A stretch of 64,000 bases of DNA from Dicaeum eximium (taxonomy: Eukaryota > Chordata > Aves > Passeriformes > Dicaeidae): assembly GCA_013396995.1 (NCBI GenBank), contig VWZP01008548.1, forward strand, positions 1,178,001-1,242,000, given 5' to 3'. The translations under genes and the position numbers were made by a program. Positions 59,572-64,000 of the stretch are shown here, in pieces. Position 1 is the first letter of the stretch. Every line of letters starts with the position of its first letter. Below the pieces are notes generated by a model. That model searched no databases and had not been told where the DNA came from. It saw only the letters and a list, made by a program, of their open reading frames with translations.

Positions 59572-60883
59572 ATATCATTAACATAGCATTTGTAAGACAC
59601 AAAACTGTATTTGATTCCAAATAAACATTATGTAACACTACCTAAACTTCTGATCTCTGCAGGTATATTGAGATGTGGATATCAGGCTTTAAAACAATTT
59701 ATATTATTGTAGTGTTGCTTTCTTTCAGATGCCTGTTAAAATCTCAGCTTTTTTAAGCTTTAGTTTCTGATTAATTTATCTTATTTCTACTTTACACTCA
59801 TAATTATACAGCCCCTTGGGAGAAAAATGTCCATATTATGTATCAAAAACACAATCTGTCACAATTTGCCACAGTTGTCAGTCTGTGCTTAAGGAAAGGC
59901 CAGGAATGGAATATCAGGGTTTGCAGGTCAAGACAGAGATGAACTGACAGAGGACTGTGGGGGCACTTGCCCATTGTTTCTCACAGTATACCCAATTCTG
60001 ACTATTACTAGCACAGTGTATCACTTGAGGCTGTGATCCTGCAACAATTATTCATTTTATGAACATTGAACTTAGCCCAAATGCAATTTAGAATTGACTT
60101 AACTAGTGGAGCTGCAAAGAGGCTATTGTGTGTTTTAATTCTGATCATGACACAATGGCTTCTCACACAGGACCACACACCTTCAAATTAATAGTATGTC
60201 ACATAAAGGTTAGTTATTTATAAAATTTTACATCCAGATGTGGCTGGATGTGATAAGCTAACTGCTACTTAGATAAATACAGTTTCTATATATAGATATC
60301 TTCCATAACCTCAGCATACACATTAATAAGTCAAACCACCACACATTCTGAAGCCCTGTTTCCCAGAAAGTGGACAGACATTACTTGCTGATAAAAAGTA
60401 GAGAATGAAATCTTTGACATCTCTCATCTTTGCTTGCATATGTGACTTTTCACTTTTGGTTATCTCAACCCACATGTTACTTTTGCATCTTATTTTCTTC
60501 AGCCATATTTAGCCATATTATGATATTCAGCTAATGTCCAATAATCATCACACTTCTCCTTGACTCCATGTTCCAGGTGTTAATGATCAAGCATCAAATC
60601 TACCTGAAACAAAATTTAGTCTGTGGCTTTTGAGAACTTCAGGTTATGTCCTGTAGAATTATGATACAAGAGCTGTTATAAGACTGAGCAAAGGACTGTC
60701 CAGTGCCTCAGCAACATTTTCAATTGCCACTTGCATGCAAAGGCAGAATTTGCTAGACAATTTTGGCTGCAATCACTGATGTATCACTGCTCCTTTGTGA
60801 TGTCTTTAGCATCAATCTGAAGCAAAAATCTTTCAACTACTCATTCACATCTTATCTCTAAGAAAAAAAAAGTATTATTGCTA
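59572..60883. other. Unique non-coding DNA
   Basis: AT-rich. No repeat, exon or RNA gene was recognised between the LTR and the following CR1. Confidence 0.5.
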
Positions 60884-61240
60884 GAAGCCTGGAGAAAAGA
60901 AGCCTGAGGGAAAACCTTATTACTCTCTACAGCTCCTGAAAGGATGCTGTAGTGAAGTGGGCATCAGTCTCTTCTCCCAAGCTGTAAGTAGTGTGATGAG
61001 AGGAAATGGTCTCAAGTTGCACCAGAAGATGTTTACTTTTGATTTTAGGAAAAATATCTTCAAGGAAAGGGTTATAAAGCCTTGGAACAGAATATTCAGA
61101 GAAGGGGTAGAGGCACCATCCATGGAAGCATTCCAAAAATATGGATATGGCAGTTGAGGACATGGTGGTGGTGCAACGTTGATGGTTGGATATGATGATC
61201 TTCTAGGTCTTTTCAACTGTAGGATTCTAAGAATCTATGA
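60884..61240 (+). repeat. CR1 LINE 3' end
   Basis: Blocks in order are 'agcctggagaaaagaagcct', 'gagggaaaaccttattactc', 'tctacagctcctgaaagga', 'gtctcttctcccaagctgta', 'ggaaatggtctcaagttgc', 'aggaaaaatatcttca', 'gttggatatgatgatcttct', 'aggtcttttcaactgtagga' and 'ttctaagaatctatga'. The 3' terminus is present and the 5' end is truncated. Frames at 60920-61216 (minus) and 60957-61157 (plus) fall inside it and are not genes. Confidence 0.93.
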
Positions 61241-61623
61241 AACATAAAATAAAGCCCCAAGAGAATATGATGGTAGCTTCCCTTCTTTCTTCTCTTTTCC
61301 CTCTTCTCTCTATTTTGCTCACAGAATACAATGCCAAAGATCTAACTGAGGAAAGACATAAAAAAGCCCCAAGCAGTGACAGAGGAAAACCTTTATTAAA
61401 TTTCTAGACTCAAAAATAGTGTAATAGTAAAAATCACATTCTTACCCTATGTGCATATCTGCTAATAATGTATATAAACCCATCTTTTCCTGTGCTCTTT
61501 ATGTCCTATATTGTTTGGTGAACTGGCAGGTTATGCTGTTAGGAACCCTAACACCAGGCTTTTCTTTTTTGTTTAAACTTTTGTATTGGTAACAGCCCCA
61601 AGGAGGATTCTGACTTTCTCTGC
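61241..61623. other. Unique non-coding DNA
   Basis: Pyrimidine-rich at 61275-61320, then AT-rich up to the inverted repeat. No gene was recognised. Confidence 0.5.
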
Positions 61624-61734
61624 TGTAGTTATGGTATTTTATAAGTTTCTTGGGTGCAAGCTTGCTGAGCTTCCCATGGAAGGAAAAACTCAGCAAGCTT
61701 GCACCCAAGAAACTTATAAAATAGCATAACTACA
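61624..61734. repeat. Near-perfect 46-bp inverted repeat with 19-nt loop
   Basis: The left arm 61624-61669 and right arm 61689-61734 are reverse complements at 45 of 46 positions. The only mismatch is G at 61634 opposite G at 61724. The loop is 61670-61688. Both arms contain the self-complementary 'gcaagcttgc'. Complementarity stops abruptly at 61623/61735. A transcript of either strand would fold into a long, almost uninterrupted duplex. The structure belongs to no transposon family I recognise, and the antisense 69-codon frame across it is not a gene. Confidence 0.95.
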
Positions 61735-64000
61735 CTCTGCCACTGTTGAGGAAATGTTCTTCATGCCAACAAAGACAGTTCATTCAGTACCTTTCAAAAT
61801 AGGAACTTTCATGAGTTCTCTCAATATTAATTCCACATAGGGCATATAATGCTATCTGAAAAAACACAACAAAGGTGTCTCTTCAAGAATACAATCCCCT
61901 CCACCTATTTCTCCTTCACAAAAATCTATGTCAAAATTATTGGCAGTTTTATTAACTTCCTTTGTAAGCATTCTGATGTTCTTTAAGTATGGAAACACTT
62001 CATTTTGTGAAATGCCATATTGAAAGTTGCCGTGGGAAGTACTCAGTTTGTTAAACTGGTAAGTGCTTATCTATCAAAAAAAATTGGACCGAAGAAATAA
62101 TGTTTCTTATTTTCATGCAATTGGGCAAATAAGGCAAAAAAAAATCACAAGTCCAAATCTTGTGTTTATATCAAACACTGTAAATTTTAAAAATGGAATA
62201 TCTAAATTGAAATATTGTTATAATCAGGATTTATTCAAAGTAGCTTTCTGCTCAGTAAAAGAAAGCAGAGAATTAAGGACCTCAGAGTATTTTAAAACCA
62301 AATTAAATTACATATCTGAGGGCTTGCTGTGAGGAGAAAAACAGTGAGAGATGCTACACAAGGAAATGGAAGTGAGAGGTATATTATTGTGGCAATTAAT
62401 GATGAGCAGATTAAATAGCTGGTAAAAATGAGAGTGAGACTGAATGGATCACAGCAAGGCAAAGCAAGTTCAAGGGCTCTGGCTGACTGAAATCAAGATG
62501 AAGTGTGAGACTTTGGTTAGTGTAAGCTCAAAAAATGTTTGACCTGCTAAGCATACCAGGTTATGCAGAGATGATAAAGCAAAATAGCAAATACCTATGA
62601 AAATAAATTATTTACTGAGAAAGAAAGAAGTATTTCCAGGCTATGTCTTAGTAGTAAAAAAAAACAACAAAACAAAACCCAACCAAACAAAACAAAACAA
62701 CCAAAAAAGAAGAGTAAGAAAAGCCCCTAGTCTTTACAAATGTACTTAGAGTTATTGCAACCCCCAATGAATAATGGTTAATATTGGATGACATACACCA
62801 TCATTTTCGGCTTTGCTTCTTTAGTCTGCCAGAATATCCAGACAATTCAAAATACAATTGTTGTGATACCCTAATGTAGTGTGCAAGACAGTGGAATTTA
62901 GCATAAGAATTTTGGTCTTGCTTGAGTGGTAGTCTTTTCTCAAGCACATACATTATTGGTAAATTCAAATGAAAAAAACATTTATAGGACTTTAAACAAA
63001 CAGACTGCTGTTTCACAACATTAACAATAAAAATACAGATAAAATTATTTCTTAATCATTTAATTAAAGTTGTGCTTAAGGGCCTGTGCAACTTCACAAA
63101 CTCTACATTTTCAAACACTTAACCAGTGCTCATATACTTGCTCTACTTACTTAGACCTCCTTTCTCACAGAGGTCTTAGTGGAAGTTATTCATAGCATAT
63201 TTTAAGTACCTATGTCTCATCACTGGTTACACAGGAGGTTAGGATACTTATTTACTGAGAGTCCTGACTCCCTCAAATACTTGCCTCAAGATAGGCAGAG
63301 TAAACCAGAGCCCCAGGGCCGTATTAACACCGTTCAGCAACTTACATATTTACCAAATCCCCTGCAGTGCTCTTGCACAACTGGAGTACAGGTAGCGGCT
63401 TCCCAGGGGCTGTTTCTAAGTAAGTAGGACAGTTGCATGTGTATATAGCTTAACTACATTTGTCTTGGGTTGCAGAGTCTGGGTTTTTGCTGAGCTGAAG
63501 GTTATAAAGAAAGCAGCTGCATTTTTTTTCTGTTAAGAAGGACAGTTTGCTGTTAGCCAGCTATTATGTTTTGTTTTCTTCTTGTGGAATGTAAAAAGAT
63601 AGACTGGAATATCAGAATTGTCTTCACAGCTATTTTGTGTACATTGTCACATCCTTTGTTATTCATCTGTCCTTTAAACTACTTTAAATATGAGCCTTTT
63701 TGGTCTGGCTTATCACAAATGAAATTTTGTCTTTCCAATCACTTTTCTTCATCCACCTTGAAACCCACGTGTCACCCTACATCTTTCTGAAATATGCTAA
63801 CCAGAAGTTAATGCACTAGTCTTTGTGAGTGCATAAAATTGAGTTTTAGAATCCTTAGTAGAGTTTTCTATGTTTTTCACCTACCTGCTTTTTTATAGCC
63901 AGTATATGTTGGGCAAATGCTTGTTTTGGGCGTGCGTAACATGTTTTTTAAGTATTGTGGTTTTATATATCTTATTTAGACCTTGAATAAGGGAGAAGGA
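61735..64000. other. Unique non-coding DNA with a CAAAA repeat
   Basis: AT-rich. The patch 63150-63430 is GC-richer, with an open 71-codon sense frame and a short hairpin (agacctc/gaggtct near 63153-63176). No family was recognised. Confidence 0.45.
62655..62709. repeat. (CAAAA)n-type A-rich simple repeat
   Basis: Interrupted CAAAA and CAAC units over about 55 bases, not attached to a recognisable retroposon. Confidence 0.85.

Overview
The window looks like a stretch of avian nuclear genome, either intergenic or inside a very large intron. It is AT-rich, and its recognisable content is typical of birds: ten fragments of the CR1 LINE (most keep the 3' end and the characteristic octamer-like terminus), seven LTRs or LTR pieces of endogenous retroviruses, and simple repeats. 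One ERVL-type LTR family, with the TGTCCTGG start common in neoavian and passerine genomes, occurs four times. That points to a neoavian bird, possibly a passerine; the species cannot be fixed from sequence alone. I see no bacterial, viral or plasmid organisation.

No protein-coding gene, tRNA, rRNA or CRISPR array could be supported. The open frames are short (165 codons at most), carry no recognisable domain, and the longest lie inside LTRs or CR1 copies. Two stretches have a good splice-acceptor context followed by a protein-like frame ending in a stop (7739-7900 and 57491-57586). They are listed as low-confidence candidate exons.

Layout: 0-7 kb is mostly unique DNA with two CR1 fragments. 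7.1-9.1 kb holds two same-strand LTRs of one family, flanking a CR1 tail and a membrane-segment-like frame. A diverged minisatellite of about 29-30 bp period lies at 12.06-12.51 kb and begins with a 55-nt hairpin. An antisense LTR (16 kb), CR1 copies (17, 18.5, 20.4, 22.6 kb) and a sense LTR (24.6 kb) follow. At 27.2 kb is an antisense solo LTR with a perfect 6-bp target duplication. 27.6-41.6 kb is largely unrecognised unique DNA with a few GC-richer islands. A 1-kb LTR lies at 41.6-42.7 kb, CR1 copies at 48.7 and 52.4 kb, a 35-base poly-T at 55.1 kb, another LTR end at 59.3-59.6 kb, and a CR1 3' end at 60.9-61.2 kb. At 61.62-61.73 kb is the most striking structure: a 46-bp inverted repeat, 45 of 46 positions matching, around a 19-nt loop.

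Nothing here forms a pathway or operon. The functional content, if any, would be non-coding: enhancers, non-coding RNA, or hairpin transcripts. I found no convincing undescribed system. The hairpins and the two candidate exons are the items most worth testing.
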